Below are positions 10,094 to 22,544 of a stretch of 64,000 nt of DNA, in pieces; within the stretch, counting starts at the first letter, position 1; each line of letters opens with the position of its first letter. The position numbers were made by a program, and so were the translations under genes. The stretch lies in assembly GCA_021773115.1 (NCBI GenBank), contig JAJFKS010000006.1:124001-188000 (forward strand), given 5' to 3'. The DNA is from Woeseiaceae bacterium (GTDB lineage: Bacteria > Pseudomonadota > Gammaproteobacteria > Steroidobacterales > Woeseiaceae). Under the pieces are notes generated by a model that did no database searches, had not been told where the DNA came from, and was given only the letters and a program-made list of their open reading frames with translations.

Positions 10094-11277
10094 TTTACAC
10101 GTCGGCTCGCCGCGCGCTTTTCGAGCATTTCGACAGCGGGTAGCGTCTTGCCTTCGACGAACTCCAGGAACGCACCGCCGCCAGTCGAAATATAGGAAAT
10201 GCCATCCGCGACGCCGAACTTGTCAATCGCCGCGAGCGTGTCGCCGCCGCCCGCAATCGAGAACGCCTTGCTCTCGGCAATGGCTTCTGCAAGTACCCGC
10301 GTGCCTTCGCCGAATCGATCGAATTCGAAAACACCAACCGGGCCGTTCCAGATAATAGTGCCCGCGCTGGCGAGGATATTGGCGAAGTCCGCGGCTGTTT
10401 CCGGGCCGATATCCAGAATTAGCTCGTCGCTGGAAACGCAGTCGACCGGTCGGACGGTCGCCGTCGCATCCGCGGAAAATGCATCGGCCACGACGACGTC
10501 GCTTGGCACCGGAATGGAGGCGCGATCCTCCCTGTTCGCCGTGAGCTGACGTGCAGTATCCAGCATGTCGGCTTCGTACAGGGACTTGCCAACATTGTGT
10601 CCGGCTGCCGCAATAAAGGTATTGGCGATTCCACCGCCAACAATCAGACAGTCAACGATATCGGCCAGCGCGTCCAGCACGGTGAGCTTCGTCGACACTT
10701 TCGAGCCGCCGACAATGGCCACAAACGGGCGCGATGGATTGTCGAGCGCCTTGCCCAAAGCATTTAACTCAGCCTCCAGCAACGGGCCGGCACAGGCGAT
10801 GGGGGCGTATTCAGCAACGCCGTAAGTACTCGCTTGCGCGCGGTGCGCAGTACCGAACGCGTCCATGACAAAGATGTCGCACAATGCCGCCATTTTCCTG
10901 GCCAAGGCTTTGTCAGATGCCATCTCGCCGTCGAGAAAACGTACATTCTCAAGCAGCACGACATTGCCAGGCTGGACTTCCACGCCGTCGATCCAGTCTT
11001 TCACCAACGGCACGTGCCGATCGAGCAATTCAGTGAGACGACTGGCAACAGGCTGCAAGGAAAACGCGTCGTCGGGCTGGCCTTCCGTCGGTCGACCAAG
11101 GTGCGACATCAGCATGACGGCTGCGCCGGCTTTCAGTGCAGCTTCAATCGTCGGCAGGGCTGCCCGAATACGCGCATCCGAACTCACGACACCGTCTTCA
11201 ATCGGAACGTTCAGGTCCTCACGTATGAGCACCCGCTTACCGGACAGATCGACATCAGTCATTGCGATGACAGACAT
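10090..11277 (-). CDS. pgk: phosphoglycerate kinase
   Basis: A 395-residue PGK catalysing 1,3-bisphosphoglycerate + ADP to 3-phosphoglycerate + ATP. It starts [20 protein letters not shown] with the conserved RxDxNVP substrate loop. MLMSHLGRP, the hinge sequence [13 protein letters not shown] and the C-terminal nucleotide loop [13 protein letters not shown] are all present. The chosen ATG (11277) is five codons inside an upstream alternative at 11292 and fits the family N terminus better. It follows gap by 24 bp on the same strand, forming a tkt-gap-pgk unit. Its stop codon overlaps the PhoX-like gene's stop. Confidence 0.97.
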   Translation of the reverse strand: MSVIAMTDVDLSGKRVLIREDLNVPIEDGVVSSDARIRAALPTIEAALKAGAAVMLMSHLGRPTEGQPDDAFSLQPVASRLTELLDRHVPLVKDWIDGVEVQPGNVVLLENVRFLDGEMASDKALARKMAALCDIFVMDAFGTAHRAQASTYGVAEYAPIACAGPLLEAELNALGKALDNPSRPFVAIVGGSKVSTKLTVLDALADIVDCLIVGGGIANTFIAAAGHNVGKSLYEADMLDTARQLTANREDRASIPVPSDVVVADAFSADATATVRPVDCVSSDELILDIGPETAADFANILASAGTIIWNGPVGVFEFDRFGEGTRVLAEAIAESKAFSIAGGGDTLAAIDKFGVADGISYISTGGGAFLEFVEGKTLPAVEMLEKRAASRRVN

Positions 11278-11301
11278 GGTGTTCCCCGTCACCTGCTGCG
11301 A

Positions 11302-12315
11302 TTATTTCGCGTTGACGAGTGCGACGGTCGTATCAAGCATACGATTCGAGAATCCCCACTCGTTGTCGTACCAAGCGCAGACTTTCACCAGTGTTCCGCC
11401 GATGACTTTGGTGAGCGTCGCGTCATAGGTTGACGACGCCGGGTCGTGGTTGAAATCGATTGAGACCAGCGGCTCTTCGTTATACGCCAGCACACCCTTC
11501 AGTGGACCTTCACTGGCCGCTTTCAAGACTGTATTGATTTCCTCAATCGTTGTCGCACGCTCCGGCACGAACGTCAGATCGACTGCCGACACATTGATCG
11601 TCGGAATGCGCATTGAATAGCCATCGAGCTTGCCATTCAACTCCGGCAAAACCAGGCCAACCGCTTTCGCTGCGCCAGTGCTGGTTGGAATTTGCGACAT
11701 TGTCGCTGAACGCGCGCGCCGCAAATCCTTGTGATAGACGTCTGTCAGAACCTGATCGTTGGTGTACGCGTGAATCGTCGTCATGATGCCGTGCTTGACG
11801 CCGATCGCGTCATGCAGCGGCTTCACCAAAGGTGCGAGACAATTGGTTGTGCAAGACGCATTCGAAATAATTGTGTGCTTCGACGTCAAATCGGTGTGGT
11901 TTACGCCATAGACAATGGTGCCGTCGATATCAGCGCCACCCGGTGCGGAAATCACTACTTTCCTGGCGCCACCCTCAATGTGCTTGCCCGCCGCTTCGCG
12001 CGTCGTGAAAAGGCCGGTGCACTCGAACACGACTTCAACGCCCAGCTTGCCCCACGGCAATTTGGCGGGGTCGCGTTCTGCAAAGACCTTGATTCGATCG
12101 CCGTTGACGATCATGTCCGTGCCGTCGACCTCAATTGTACCAGGGAACTTGCCATGCGCAGTGTCACGACGCGTCAGGTGTGCGTTGGTTTTTGCGTCGC
12201 CGAGATCATTGATCGCTACGACATCGAATTCGCCGGCGCGGCCGGATTCGTGAATTGCCCGCAGGACGTTTCGCCCGATGCGGCCGTAACCATTGATGCC
12301 AACCTTAATCGCCAT
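11302..12315 (-). CDS. gap: glyceraldehyde-3-phosphate dehydrogenase
   Basis: A 337-residue phosphorylating GAPDH. The Rossmann motif [13 protein letters not shown] lies at the N terminus, the catalytic Cys is in [12 protein letters not shown] (about residue 155), and the C-terminal [14 protein letters not shown] block is intact. The residue after the second beta strand is Asp-type (AINDL), consistent with NAD use. It lies between tkt (24 bp upstream) and pgk (24 bp downstream), so a tkt-gap-pgk operon is likely. This order is common in proteobacteria and serves both glycolysis and gluconeogenesis. Confidence 0.97.
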   Translation of the reverse strand: MAIKVGINGYGRIGRNVLRAIHESGRAGEFDVVAINDLGDAKTNAHLTRRDTAHGKFPGTIEVDGTDMIVNGDRIKVFAERDPAKLPWGKLGVEVVFECTGLFTTREAAGKHIEGGARKVVISAPGGADIDGTIVYGVNHTDLTSKHTIISNASCTTNCLAPLVKPLHDAIGVKHGIMTTIHAYTNDQVLTDVYHKDLRRARSATMSQIPTSTGAAKAVGLVLPELNGKLDGYSMRIPTINVSAVDLTFVPERATTIEEINTVLKAASEGPLKGVLAYNEEPLVSIDFNHDPASSTYDATLTKVIGGTLVKVCAWYDNEWGFSNRMLDTTVALVNAK

Positions 12316-12339
12316 TATCTATGCTCCTGATTCCAAATC

Positions 12340-14373
12340 TCATTGTAATTTCAATACGTCTTTCGCAACAGACACAAGATTGTCCGCCGAAAAACCAAAA
12401 TGCTCGAATAATTCTGTCGCGGGTGCCGACTCACCGAATCGGTCCAAGCCTATCACGCGACCCAGGGGACCAACATGACGCCACCAGGTTTCAGTGACAC
12501 CGGCCTCAACGGCAATACGTGCGGTAACCGCAACCGGCAATACCGATTCTTTGTAGTCAGCATCCTGGCGGTCATAAACATCGGTGCAAGGCATCGACAC
12601 AAGCCGCGCCTTGATACCGTCCGCCGCCAATGCGTCGAGCGCCGACGCGGCAATACCAATCTCGGAACCGGTTGCGATAAAAATCAGATCCGGCGTGCCA
12701 TCACAATCGCGCAGCACGTATCCACCGCGTGTGATCGCCGCAATTTGCTCGCGACTGCGCGTCTGGAACGGCAGACTCTGTCGCGTCAAGATCAGGCTGG
12801 TGGGCCCGTCCTGTCGCTCAATGGCATAGCGCCAGGCGACGGCAGTCTCAACCGTATCGCAGGGCCGCCAGACACTCATATTCGGCATCAGGCGCAGCGT
12901 CGCGGTGTGCTCAACTGGCTGGTGTGTCGGGCCATCCTCGCCAAGCCCGATCGAATCGTGGGTATAAACGAGGACATTCTGAATTTTCATCAATGCCGCC
13001 ATACGTAAGGCATTGCGAGAGTAGTCGGAGAACGTCAGGAACGTGCCGCAATACGGCAAAAAGCCACCGTGCAATCGCAGACCACTGCAGATCGCCGTCA
13101 TGCCAAATTCACGAACACCGAACCAAATGTAATTTCCGGCCGCGTCATCGCCAGAAATCGGCACCGATCCATCGTGCTTGGTCAGGTTTGACCCGGTCAG
13201 ATCAGCCGAGCCGCCGGCCATCTCAGGCAATGCCGGTGCCAAGGCATTCAGCGCAATTAAAGACGCTTTGCGCGTCGCAACGGACTCGCCCGCTTCGTTG
13301 ATCGCAGCGATGGCCTTTTCGGCGTGCACGCTCCAGTCTCGGGGCAATTGATTCGACATTCGACGGGAAAACTCGGTCGCGAGCTCCGGATATTGTTCCC
13401 GGTAGGCGGCAAAGCGGTCGTTCCAGTCGCTTTCCTTCTCGTCGCCTCGGTCTTTGCCGTTCCACGCTGCGGCGATCGCTGGCGGGATTTCGAACGGTGG
13501 CGACGACCAGCCCAGTGTTTTTCTCGCCGCTGCGATTTCGTCAGCGCCCAGTGGTGCGCCGTGCGTCGCCGCCGTGCCCTGCTTATTCGGTGCGCCAAAC
13601 CCAATGACCGTCTTGCAACAGATCATCGTCGGATGCTCGGTGTCCGCAGCCGCTTTCTCAATCGCGGCTGAAATTGCAGCCGCATCGTGGCCATCGACAT
13701 CCGCAATCACTTGCCACCCGTAGGCCGCAAAACGCTGTGGCGTATTGTCGGTGAACCAGGCATCGACCTCGCCATCGATCGAAATATTGTTGTCGTCGTA
13801 GAAACAGATCAGCTTGCCGAGCTTCAAGGTGCCGGCCAGCGAACAGACCTCGTGCGAGATGCCTTCCATCAGGCAACCATCGCCAAGGAATACCCAGGTC
13901 CTGTGATCGACGATCTCATGGTCCGGGCGGTTGAAGTCGGCCGCCAGCATTTTTTCAGCCAATGCCATGCCGACAGCATTGCCGATGCCCTGCCCCAGCG
14001 GGCCCGTGGTGGTTTCGACCGGTCCGCCCGGTTCAAACTCGGGGTGGCCGGCCGTGCGGTAGCCAAACTGCCGGAAGTTTCTCAATTGCTCAATCGGGAA
14101 ATCCTTGTAGCCGGTCAAATGCAGCAGGCTGTACAACAACATCGACCCGTGCCCATTGGACAGCACGAATCGATCGCGGTTGGCCCAGCCCGGATTCACT
14201 GGATTATGTTGTAAGTAACTGTTCCACAGGACTTCTGCGATATCGGCCATGCCCATCGGCGCGCCCGGGTGTCCGGAGTTTGCGGCCTGAACCGCGTCCA
14301 TGCTGAGAGCTCGTATTGCATTCGCGAGATCGCGCCGAGTTGGCTGATCGGCGTTCGATTCTGTATTTGGCAT
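12340..14373 (-). CDS. tkt: transketolase
   Basis: A 677-residue transketolase, full length for the family. The first domain has the substrate-binding [10 protein letters not shown] and the ThDP/Mg motif GDGCLMEG followed by a conserved Asn (DDNNISIDG). The pyrimidine domain (from about residue 360) has [18 protein letters not shown]-type residues, and the C-terminal domain ends the protein. It is the first gene of the tkt-gap-pgk unit and moves two-carbon units in the pentose phosphate pathway. It is divergent from metK across a 142-bp gap, which must hold both promoters. Confidence 0.97.
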   Translation of the reverse strand: MPNTESNADQPTRRDLANAIRALSMDAVQAANSGHPGAPMGMADIAEVLWNSYLQHNPVNPGWANRDRFVLSNGHGSMLLYSLLHLTGYKDFPIEQLRNFRQFGYRTAGHPEFEPGGPVETTTGPLGQGIGNAVGMALAEKMLAADFNRPDHEIVDHRTWVFLGDGCLMEGISHEVCSLAGTLKLGKLICFYDDNNISIDGEVDAWFTDNTPQRFAAYGWQVIADVDGHDAAAISAAIEKAAADTEHPTMICCKTVIGFGAPNKQGTAATHGAPLGADEIAAARKTLGWSSPPFEIPPAIAAAWNGKDRGDEKESDWNDRFAAYREQYPELATEFSRRMSNQLPRDWSVHAEKAIAAINEAGESVATRKASLIALNALAPALPEMAGGSADLTGSNLTKHDGSVPISGDDAAGNYIWFGVREFGMTAICSGLRLHGGFLPYCGTFLTFSDYSRNALRMAALMKIQNVLVYTHDSIGLGEDGPTHQPVEHTATLRLMPNMSVWRPCDTVETAVAWRYAIERQDGPTSLILTRQSLPFQTRSREQIAAITRGGYVLRDCDGTPDLIFIATGSEIGIAASALDALAADGIKARLVSMPCTDVYDRQDADYKESVLPVAVTARIAVEAGVTETWWRHVGPLGRVIGLDRFGESAPATELFEHFGFSADNLVSVAKDVLKLQ

Positions 14374-14469
14374 TTGACCTGACTTGTTATGGACCTTTCG
14401 GCCTTGAATGATGAGGGCGGCGCTTCACGTAATCGTGGCGGCGCATTTTCCCTGTTATAGATGGCGGTA

Positions 14470-14515
14470 TCAAGGGTACAATGCGCCACCCCTGATTTTG
14501 GAAGCCTTTTGAATT
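14470..14515 (+). promoter_or_regulatory. putative metK promoter and leader
   Basis: The 142-bp gap between tkt and metK contains TACAAT at about 14476-14481, a good -10 hexamer for metK, but only a poor -35 match about 16-17 bp upstream. A GC-rich imperfect hairpin (GGCGGCGC...CACG-TAAT-CGTG...GGCGC) lies further upstream at about 14418-14445. I looked for a SAM or SAH riboswitch and recognise none. The leader from the candidate start to metK is short. Confidence 0.3.
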
Positions 14516-15673
14516 ATGTCTGACGCATTTCTTTTTACCTCTGAATCGGTCTCTGAAGGCCATCCTGACAAGATCGCCGACCAGGTATCCGACGCGATAC
14601 TCGATGCAATCATCGCCGAAGACCGCAAAGCACGGGTTGCCTGCGAGACGATGGTGAAAACCGGAATGATTGTTGTTGCCGGCGAAATTACGACCTCCGC
14701 CTGGGTAGACATCGAAGAGATTGCCCGCAAAGTTGTCACTGAAATCGGCTACAACAGCTCCGGTACCGGATTTGATGGCGCAACTTGCGCAGTCCTGAAT
14801 GCGATTGGCAAGCAATCGCCCGATATCGCCCAGGGTGTCGATCGTGAATCGGATGAAAAACAGGGTGCGGGTGACCAGGGCCTGATGTTCGGCTACGCGA
14901 CCAACGAAACGGACGTGCTGATGCCAGCACCGATTACCTATGCACATCGCCTCGTGCAGCGCCAGGCTGAAGTCCGCAAGAACGGCACACTGCCGTGGTT
15001 GCGCCCGGACGCGAAGAGCCAGGTTACGTTCAATTATGAGAACGGCAAGCCGGTGTCGATTAATGCGGTTGTCCTGTCTACGCAGCACAGCGACGAGATT
15101 TCGATGGCAGATCTCAGAGAGGGCGTGATGGAAGAAATCATCAAGCCAATCTTGCCCGCTGAGCTTCTCAGTAAAGACACGCAATACCACATCAATCCGA
15201 CCGGTCGCTTTGAAATCGGCGGCCCCATGGGTGACTGCGGCCTGACCGGGCGCAAGATCATCGTCGATACCTACGGCGGCTCAGCACGGCACGGTGGTGG
15301 TGCGTTTTCCGGCAAGGATCCGTCCAAGGTTGATCGATCTGCCGCTTACGCCAGTCGCTATGTCGCGAAGAATATCGTCGCCGCCGGACTGGCTGAACGC
15401 TGTGAGATCCAGGTGTCCTACGCCATCGGCGTCGCCGAGCCAACATCCATCAGCGTGCACAGCTTTGGAACCGGCACGATTTCGGACACCCGAATGACGG
15501 CTCTGATACGTGAACATTTCGATCTCACCCCGTACGGCATTTTGAAAATGCTCGATTTACTGCGACCGATCTACCAGCAGACCGCAGCCTACGGTCACTT
15601 CGGCCGGCAAGACATCGACCTGAGCTGGGAACGAACTGACAAGGCAGAGGCTCTGAAAGCCGCTGCTTTATAA
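14516..15673 (+). CDS. metK: S-adenosylmethionine synthetase
   Basis: A 385-residue MetK making SAM from methionine and ATP. The N-terminal ATP motif [14 protein letters not shown], the signature hexapeptide region [12 protein letters not shown] and the Gly-rich loop [20 protein letters not shown] are all intact. The adjacent downstream ahcY, 24 bp away, recycles the SAH produced when SAM is used, so the two form a SAM-cycle operon. The ATG at 14516 matches the family N terminus ([19 protein letters not shown]). Confidence 0.98.
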   Translation: MSDAFLFTSESVSEGHPDKIADQVSDAILDAIIAEDRKARVACETMVKTGMIVVAGEITTSAWVDIEEIARKVVTEIGYNSSGTGFDGATCAVLNAIGKQSPDIAQGVDRESDEKQGAGDQGLMFGYATNETDVLMPAPITYAHRLVQRQAEVRKNGTLPWLRPDAKSQVTFNYENGKPVSINAVVLSTQHSDEISMADLREGVMEEIIKPILPAELLSKDTQYHINPTGRFEIGGPMGDCGLTGRKIIVDTYGGSARHGGGAFSGKDPSKVDRSAAYASRYVAKNIVAAGLAERCEIQVSYAIGVAEPTSISVHSFGTGTISDTRMTALIREHFDLTPYGILKMLDLLRPIYQQTAAYGHFGRQDIDLSWERTDKAEALKAAAL

Positions 15674-15697
15674 ACCGAATTATTCAGGAGAATTACC

Positions 15698-17011
<1,314 letters not shown>

Positions 17012-17016
17012 GGACA

Positions 17017-17796
17017 CTGCTTATTCCAGCGAGCGCCGCAGATGGAGAGTCGATTCGGGTCCTGCACCTGACCGATCCACACTTGTTCGCGGATGCCGAC
17101 GGCGAGTTGCGCGGTACTGTTACCCAGAACTCGTTGCAACATGTCCTTGACCATTACAATGCCGGTGACTGGCGCGCGGATCGTGCGCTGATCACCGGCG
17201 ACCTGATCCAGGACGATTCGGCCGGCGCTTACGAGCGTTTTCGAAAACTCTTACTGCCGCTCAATATTCGCATGCACTGTGTCCCGGGCAATCACGATGT
17301 TCGTGACCTGATGCGGCCTGTTTGTTCCCGCCCGCCATTTTCCTATTGCGCCCGAGAAGAAGTGAATAACTGGCTGTTGCTGGGCCTGGACAGCTGCGTC
17401 ACCGGTGAAGCCGGCGGCGAAGTGACTCGCGATGAAATCGAGCGATTCGAAAAAATTGTCAGCGAGAGCCGCGCCAAACACATTCTGGTGGCAGTACATC
17501 ATCCACCCGTGCCGCTGGGCAGTGCCTGGCTGGACACGGTCAAGCTGAAGAATGGCCAAGAGCTGCTCGAAAGTTTGCAGCAAGCGGGCCGTGTTCGGCT
17601 GCTGGTGTTCGGTCATGTTCACCAGGAGTACGATAGCGAACATCTTGGCATACGCGTGCTGGGAACGCCGTCGACCTGTCGCCAATTCACGCCGGGCAGT
17701 GATGACTTTGACGTCGATGATCGGCCACCGGCATATCGACGCATTGAACTGTTTGCAGACGGCAGCATCGAAGAAGAACTGATCTGGGTGGAATGA
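17017..17796 (+). CDS. cpdA: CpdA-like 3',5'-cyclic AMP phosphodiesterase (start unresolved)
   Basis: A calcineurin-like metallophosphoesterase of about 259 residues. The metal ligands appear in order: HLTDPHLF (17065-17088), ITGDLIQD, VPGNHDVRD, HHPPVPLG and FGHVHQEYD. Overall it resembles E. coli CpdA, which hydrolyses cAMP. The start is a problem. The frame is open upstream to 16945 but has no ATG or GTG, and a TTG at 17083 would remove the essential DPH motif. CTG 17017 or ATT 17023 (with AGGGA upstream) are possible; an ATG at 17042 is out of frame by one base. The gene ends in ATGA overlap with the GumN-like gene. Confidence 0.8.
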   Translation: MLIPASAADGESIRVLHLTDPHLFADADGELRGTVTQNSLQHVLDHYNAGDWRADRALITGDLIQDDSAGAYERFRKLLLPLNIRMHCVPGNHDVRDLMRPVCSRPPFSYCAREEVNNWLLLGLDSCVTGEAGGEVTRDEIERFEKIVSESRAKHILVAVHHPPVPLGSAWLDTVKLKNGQELLESLQQAGRVRLLVFGHVHQEYDSEHLGIRVLGTPSTCRQFTPGSDDFDVDDRPPAYRRIELFADGSIEEELIWVE

Positions 17797-18689
17797 CCAT
17801 CATGTTTTTACGCACGCTGCTGTTGCTATTGCTGGCCGTCCCCGCCCTTGCTGATGAGGGTGAGCATCCGCTGACCCTGTGGCAAGTCGCGGGTCATAGC
17901 AACTCTGTGTTTCTGCTCGGCTCCATCCATTTGCTTCGTCCACAGGATTATCCGTTGCCCACGGCGATCGACACAGCCTACGCCGATGCCGAGGTGCTGA
18001 TCATGGAAGTCGACATGGACGATATTGATCCAATCACGACACAGGCCGCGTTCGCTCGCTACGGCCTGTCGCCGGATGGCACGACCCTGCGTGAGTTGAT
18101 GGGCGACGCACTCTACGAGGATGCAGTCGCAGCGGCTACGCGGATTAATATTCCGCTCGATATGCTCAGTAAAACCGAACCCTGGTATGCCGCGATGACC
18201 ATCGAAATGATGATGCTGAATCGTATCGGATTCAATCCCGCGCTGGGCGTTGAGATGCACATGATGTCGAAAGCGGCAGAAGACGGTAAGCGCATCGATG
18301 GCTTCGAAACGATTGAGGAACAACTTCAATTTCTTGATGGCATGTCATTGCAAGCGCAGCGCGACATGCTGATGGCGACGCTCGAAGAGAGCGCCGAGCT
18401 TGAGAGTATGATGGATGAATTGATTCAGGCGTGGCGACACGGCGATACCGAAGTGCTCATCAGCAGAATGCTTGTCGACCTGCAACAACATGAAGAGCTC
18501 AATAAAGCGATCGTGACTGATCGCAACGCACGCTGGGTCGAACAAATCAAAAAGCTACTGGACGATGACGATGACTATCTGATTGTTGTCGGCGCCCTGC
18601 ACCTTGTCGGCCCGGACGGCGTGCCGTTGCAGCTCGAAAAGAGCGGTTACACGATTCGCCAGTTGAGTGAGCCACCCGCAGTCCGGTAG
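17793..18689 (+). CDS. TraB/GumN family exported protein
   Basis: A 298-residue protein with a short N-terminal signal ([20 protein letters not shown]). The conserved TraB/GumN opening ([20 protein letters not shown]), central glutamate-rich motifs ([25 protein letters not shown] region) and the C-terminal [14 protein letters not shown] place it in this family. The family fold is proposed to be metallopeptidase-like (GxxH...E...H), but no activity is settled. The ATG at 17793 overlaps the stop of the CpdA-like gene (ATGA); an in-frame ATG at 17802 is also possible. hemL follows by 26 bp. Confidence 0.85.
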   Translation: MTIMFLRTLLLLLLAVPALADEGEHPLTLWQVAGHSNSVFLLGSIHLLRPQDYPLPTAIDTAYADAEVLIMEVDMDDIDPITTQAAFARYGLSPDGTTLRELMGDALYEDAVAAATRINIPLDMLSKTEPWYAAMTIEMMMLNRIGFNPALGVEMHMMSKAAEDGKRIDGFETIEEQLQFLDGMSLQAQRDMLMATLEESAELESMMDELIQAWRHGDTEVLISRMLVDLQQHEELNKAIVTDRNARWVEQIKKLLDDDDDYLIVVGALHLVGPDGVPLQLEKSGYTIRQLSEPPAVR

Positions 18690-18715
18690 GATGCGCCCTC
18701 CTTTGGAGGAAACTC

Positions 18716-19984
18716 ATGAGTCTTTTTAGTAACGCGCAAGCAGTCATTGCTGGCGGTGTAAACTCCCCGGTACGTGCCTTTGTCAGCGTCGGTGGCGAAC
18801 CGATATTCTTTAAGCGCGCAGAAGGCGCGTACATCGAGAGTGAGGACGGTCGCCGATTTATCGACTACGTCGGCTCCTGGGGCCCAATGATTCTTGGCCA
18901 TGCACATCCCGATGTCATCCGAGCTGTTATCGAAACGGCCGGGCGTGGCCTCAGCTTCGGCGCGCCGTGTGTGCTCGAAACACAGATTGCCGAAAAGATT
19001 TGTGCGTTGGTGCCATCAATCGAAAGAGTTCGCATGGTCAGTTCCGGTACTGAAGCGACGATGAGCGCTATTCGACTGGCACGCGGTCATACGCAACGCG
19101 ATAAAATCGTGAAATTCGAAGGTTGCTATCACGGTCATTCGGACTCGCTGTTGATCAAGGCGGGCTCCGGCGCACTGACGCTCGGTGTGCCCAGCTCACC
19201 CGGTGTACCTGCGGGCCTTGCCGAGCACACAATCACTCTGCCGTATAACGATATCGACGCCCTCAAGCATGCGTTCAGCGATCTCGGTGATCAAATCGCC
19301 TGCGTGATCGTCGAGCCGATAGCCGGCAATATGAATATGGTCTCACCGGTACCGGGATTTCATGACACGCTGCGCGCGCTTTGCAGCGAATCCGACGCAA
19401 TCCTGATTTTCGACGAAGTGATGACCGGATTTCGCGTCGCAAAAGGCGGTGCCCAGGCGCTATTCAACATCACACCGGACCTTACAACGCTCGGCAAGAT
19501 TGTCGGCGGCGGCATGCCAGCGGCAGCGTTTGGCGGGCGAGCCGACATCATGGCAAGCCTCGCGCCGGACGGCCCGGTGTACCAGGCTGGCACACTGTCC
19601 GGAAATCCTGTTGCGATGGCGGCGGGTCTCGCAACCCTTGAAGCGATTGATGTCGCGGGCTTCTACGAGGCGCTGAGTCAAAAAACGAGCCGACTGATCG
19701 ATGGTCTTGCAAAGGCAGCCGCAAACGCGGGCATTGCGATGGCAACGGATTTTGCGGGCGGCATGTTCGGCCTGGTATTCACCGATGCCGGCAAGGTCAC
19801 GAGCTTCGAACAGGTCGCTGCTGCGGATGTCGAGCGCTTCCGACGGTTTTTTCACGGTATGCTCGAAGAAGGCATATACCTCGCGCCGTCCGCGTTCGAG
19901 GCGGGATTTATCTCCGCCGCACACAGCGATTCCGATATCGACGCGACAATTGCTGCCGCGGCTAAGGTGTTCGCGGGACTTTAA
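18716..19984 (+). CDS. hemL: glutamate-1-semialdehyde 2,1-aminomutase
   Basis: A 422-residue PLP-dependent aminomutase forming 5-aminolevulinate for tetrapyrrole synthesis by the C5 route. It shows the family N terminus [25 protein letters not shown] for PLP phosphate binding, [10 protein letters not shown], and the Schiff-base Lys in [16 protein letters not shown] (about residue 262). A strong ribosome site (GGAGG) precedes the ATG. The start is 26 bp after the GumN-like gene, so it may be the last gene of the metK-ahcY-cpdA-gumN run. It is convergent with the LonN-domain gene, 4 bp away. Confidence 0.97.
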   Translation: MSLFSNAQAVIAGGVNSPVRAFVSVGGEPIFFKRAEGAYIESEDGRRFIDYVGSWGPMILGHAHPDVIRAVIETAGRGLSFGAPCVLETQIAEKICALVPSIERVRMVSSGTEATMSAIRLARGHTQRDKIVKFEGCYHGHSDSLLIKAGSGALTLGVPSSPGVPAGLAEHTITLPYNDIDALKHAFSDLGDQIACVIVEPIAGNMNMVSPVPGFHDTLRALCSESDAILIFDEVMTGFRVAKGGAQALFNITPDLTTLGKIVGGGMPAAAFGGRADIMASLAPDGPVYQAGTLSGNPVAMAAGLATLEAIDVAGFYEALSQKTSRLIDGLAKAAANAGIAMATDFAGGMFGLVFTDAGKVTSFEQVAAADVERFRRFFHGMLEEGIYLAPSAFEAGFISAAHSDSDIDATIAAAAKVFAGL

Positions 19985-19988
19985 GGCC

Positions 19989-20567
19989 TCAAGTCGCTCT
20001 GCGAACGGAGTCGAGTAACTCGCTAATCAGCTTCAGTCGCGCTGCCGCGTCGCCGCCCGCCAGGCATTTTTGTTTTTCTTCGAGGTCGATCGGCAGGACT
20101 TCGAGAAAGCGATACGACAGCCAGGTCGCATCGTCATACTGACGCGGCTGGTTTTCGTAGAGCCGGCCCAGATCGTCGAGGACGTTCGCAAGTATTTGCT
20201 GCAACGGACGATACTGCTCGGGAAGTGGCATAGTCTCTTCCACCTCGAGCAACTCGATTTCACCAATGTTCAGCCCATCGTGCTGACGTTCACAGGCGGT
20301 CATGCGAAAGCGCTGTTCTCCTGTCGCAGTAACGCCGAGAATTCCGTCGCTGCCCAGGTACCAATCTGAGATTCTGGCCAGCGTACCGACGTTGTAGGTC
20401 GTCGCCATTCCGGTCTCGTCACCGTCACGAATCAGCAGCACGCCAAAGGGGGAGTCCGCTTTCATGCAGCGGCTCACCATGTCGAGGTAACGCGGCTCGA
20501 ATATCCTGAGCGGCAACGGCCCTCCTGGGAACAATACGGTATTCAATGGAAAAATTGGAACGTGCAC
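19989..20567 (-). CDS. Lon N-terminal (substrate-binding) domain protein
   Basis: A 192-residue stand-alone LON substrate-binding domain. It opens with the domain signature IFPLNTVLFPGGPLPLRIFEPRY, followed by the beta-barrel and then a C-terminal helical segment with conserved LSYRFLEVLP. It lacks the ATPase and protease domains of Lon. Such proteins are common in gammaproteobacteria and their role is not established. It lies 20 bp downstream of mpl on the same strand. Confidence 0.88.
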   Translation of the reverse strand: MHVPIFPLNTVLFPGGPLPLRIFEPRYLDMVSRCMKADSPFGVLLIRDGDETGMATTYNVGTLARISDWYLGSDGILGVTATGEQRFRMTACERQHDGLNIGEIELLEVEETMPLPEQYRPLQQILANVLDDLGRLYENQPRQYDDATWLSYRFLEVLPIDLEEKQKCLAGGDAAARLKLISELLDSVRRAT

Positions 20568-20587
20568 AGCTTCAGTATAGATCGTGA

Positions 20588-21958
20588 TCAGCTGCCGCGC
20601 GTTCTTTGCAGCAATGCCGTTAGCGTCTGTCGTGCTGAACCAAAACCACCGTTGCTCATGAAGATGACCTGGTCACCGCTGAGAACTTTTCGTGACATCG
20701 CACTCACGAGGTCGTCGTAGTCGCTATGCAAACTAAGCTTCTTACCCAATGGCTGCAGTGAATCGACGAACGCTTCGCCTATGTCGCTGGGCCGATACAT
20801 CCAGATAAGATCCGCCGCGGCCAAACTATCGGCAAGCGTATCGTTGTGTACACCCAGTTTCATCGTATTGGAGCGCGGCTCAATCGCAACGACGACCCGT
20901 TGTCCGGGGTAACGGCGGCGTACCGAGGCGATGGCCTTTCGAATTGCCGTCGGATGGTGTGCAAAGTCATCGTAAATAGCGATATTGGCGACGGTCGCTG
21001 TGCGTTCCATGCGCCGCTTGACGCCTTCGAATCGAGACATCGCGTCAACCGCGGACCGAAACGGGACGCCGACCGAAACGGCCGCCGCGATCGCCGCCAG
21101 CGCATTTTCAAGATTGTGAAATCCGCCCATGTTCCAGCGAGTTTCAGCCGCGGTACCGGATGGACTGCGGACACCGATATGTCGTTCGACATTGTCGCCA
21201 AATCTCGCGACCCAGTCCGTGTCGTCCGCTGTACCGAAGGTCTGTACCGGCGTCCAGCAACCCATCGCAAACAATTTTTCAATATCCGCATCATGGCCGT
21301 TAGCAATAATCTGACCATCACCTGGAACCATGCGCAACAGCTGATGGAATTGCCAGAGAATCGCATCCATGTCTTTATAGATATCGGCATGGTCGAATTC
21401 GAGATTGTTGAGCACGACAGTTCGGGGTCGGTAGTGAACAAACTTCGCTCGTTTGTCGAAAAACGCCGTGTCGTACTCGTCCGCCTCAACGACAAAATAA
21501 TTCGACTCACCGAAACGTGCTGAGGTACCGAAATTTGCCGGAATGCCGCCGATCAGGAAACCCGGTGACAGCCCCGCATCCTCGAGAATCCAGGCCAGCA
21601 TGCTCGCCGTCGTGGTCTTGCCATGTGTCCCGGCAACAGCAATAACATGGCGATCGTGCAGCACGTTCTCGGCAAGCCACTGCGGACCCGATGTATAGCG
21701 TCGCCCGTCATTGAGCATCGCTTCGACTACGTCGAAACCGCGACTCATGACATTGCCGACGACCACACAGTCCGGATTAATCGCGAGTTGCCCGGCGTCG
21801 ACACCTTCATGAATGTCGATACCGAGTTCTCTAAGTTGAGTACTCATCGGCGGATAGACGTTGCGGTCACAGCCTGTCACCCTGTGTCCGGCGGCACGCG
21901 CGAGCGCGGCGACGCCGCCCATAAAAGTCCCGCAAATTCCCAGAATGTGTACGTGCAT
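20588..21958 (-). CDS. mpl: UDP-MurNAc:L-Ala-D-Glu-meso-DAP ligase
   Basis: A 456-residue Mur-ligase family enzyme for peptidoglycan recycling: it reattaches the recycled tripeptide to UDP-MurNAc. The N-terminal HILGICGTFMGGVAALA motif is typical of Mpl rather than MurC, and the ATP loop is GTHGKTTTASML (about residue 110). EADEYDTAFFDKRAKF carries the catalytic acidic residue, and the C-terminal domain has the DFAHHPTAI motif. It lies 6 bp after a small membrane-protein gene. MurC is the main alternative, but the motif wording favours Mpl. Confidence 0.93.
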   Translation of the reverse strand: MHVHILGICGTFMGGVAALARAAGHRVTGCDRNVYPPMSTQLRELGIDIHEGVDAGQLAINPDCVVVGNVMSRGFDVVEAMLNDGRRYTSGPQWLAENVLHDRHVIAVAGTHGKTTTASMLAWILEDAGLSPGFLIGGIPANFGTSARFGESNYFVVEADEYDTAFFDKRAKFVHYRPRTVVLNNLEFDHADIYKDMDAILWQFHQLLRMVPGDGQIIANGHDADIEKLFAMGCWTPVQTFGTADDTDWVARFGDNVERHIGVRSPSGTAAETRWNMGGFHNLENALAAIAAAVSVGVPFRSAVDAMSRFEGVKRRMERTATVANIAIYDDFAHHPTAIRKAIASVRRRYPGQRVVVAIEPRSNTMKLGVHNDTLADSLAAADLIWMYRPSDIGEAFVDSLQPLGKKLSLHSDYDDLVSAMSRKVLSGDQVIFMSNGGFGSARQTLTALLQRTRGS

Positions 21959-21964
21959 GTTTCC

Positions 21965-22525
21965 TCAGGCTGGCTGTGCCGCCACCTCGGTCGCGGGCGG
22001 CGGTCGCGGGTCAATAAGCGGACCAAGCGATGCCAGCAGGAACAGTTGCACGATAAAAACCGTAGAGGCAGCGACCAGACCAACATACCAAAGCCGGTCA
22101 ATAGCACGGGCGATAATATGTCCTTCGACCGGCACTGACCACAGCAACATGATAGTGATGATGGCGCTGACATGCTGCCTGTCAACAATGTGCGGCAGAA
22201 GCGCCTCAACCAGCAACACTGCAAAGCTGATGACGGCGCCACAAGCGATGATTGCACTCAGACTTTGGCGTATCCGGTCTGCCTTGCCTGCTGCATTGAT
22301 TAACAATGCATACATGATGAATCCGACAACACTGATCAGAAAACCGACCAGGAAAGTATTGCCGGTGTAGTCATCGACGGCGATCCAGGCGCCGATGCTC
22401 GACAACAACCACAGCAGAACGGCAATGACGAAAATAACGGGCGCACGCGGCAGCGCCTCGGGCCCCTTGCGTAGCAGAATAATGTCGAAAATTGTCCGAA
22501 TCAGAGATAGCACGTCGCCGATCAT
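21965..22525 (-). CDS. uncharacterised five-segment membrane protein
   Basis: I do not recognise a named family. The 186-residue product has about five hydrophobic segments (roughly residues 27-48, 57-80, 91-112, 121-137 and 147-170), a basic N-terminal loop (LLRKGPEALPRAP) and a Pro-rich polar tail (RPPPATEV). It is therefore an inner-membrane protein. A GGAGG ribosome site precedes the start by 10 nt. It is the first gene of a unit with mpl, 6 bp away, which might suggest envelope function, but that is context only. Confidence 0.6.
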   Translation of the reverse strand: MIGDVLSLIRTIFDIILLRKGPEALPRAPVIFVIAVLLWLLSSIGAWIAVDDYTGNTFLVGFLISVVGFIMYALLINAAGKADRIRQSLSAIIACGAVISFAVLLVEALLPHIVDRQHVSAIITIMLLWSVPVEGHIIARAIDRLWYVGLVAASTVFIVQLFLLASLGPLIDPRPPPATEVAAQPA

Positions 22526-22544
22526 CGCATGTTAACCTCCTGAA

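Noticed and set aside
14374-14515. SAM or SAH riboswitch before metK/ahcY
   Set aside because: The gap has only a GC-rich hairpin and a likely -10; no conserved riboswitch core is visible.
14387-15190. 267-codon open frame antisense to metK
   Set aside because: The metK frame on the opposite strand explains all conservation, and the product has no domain.
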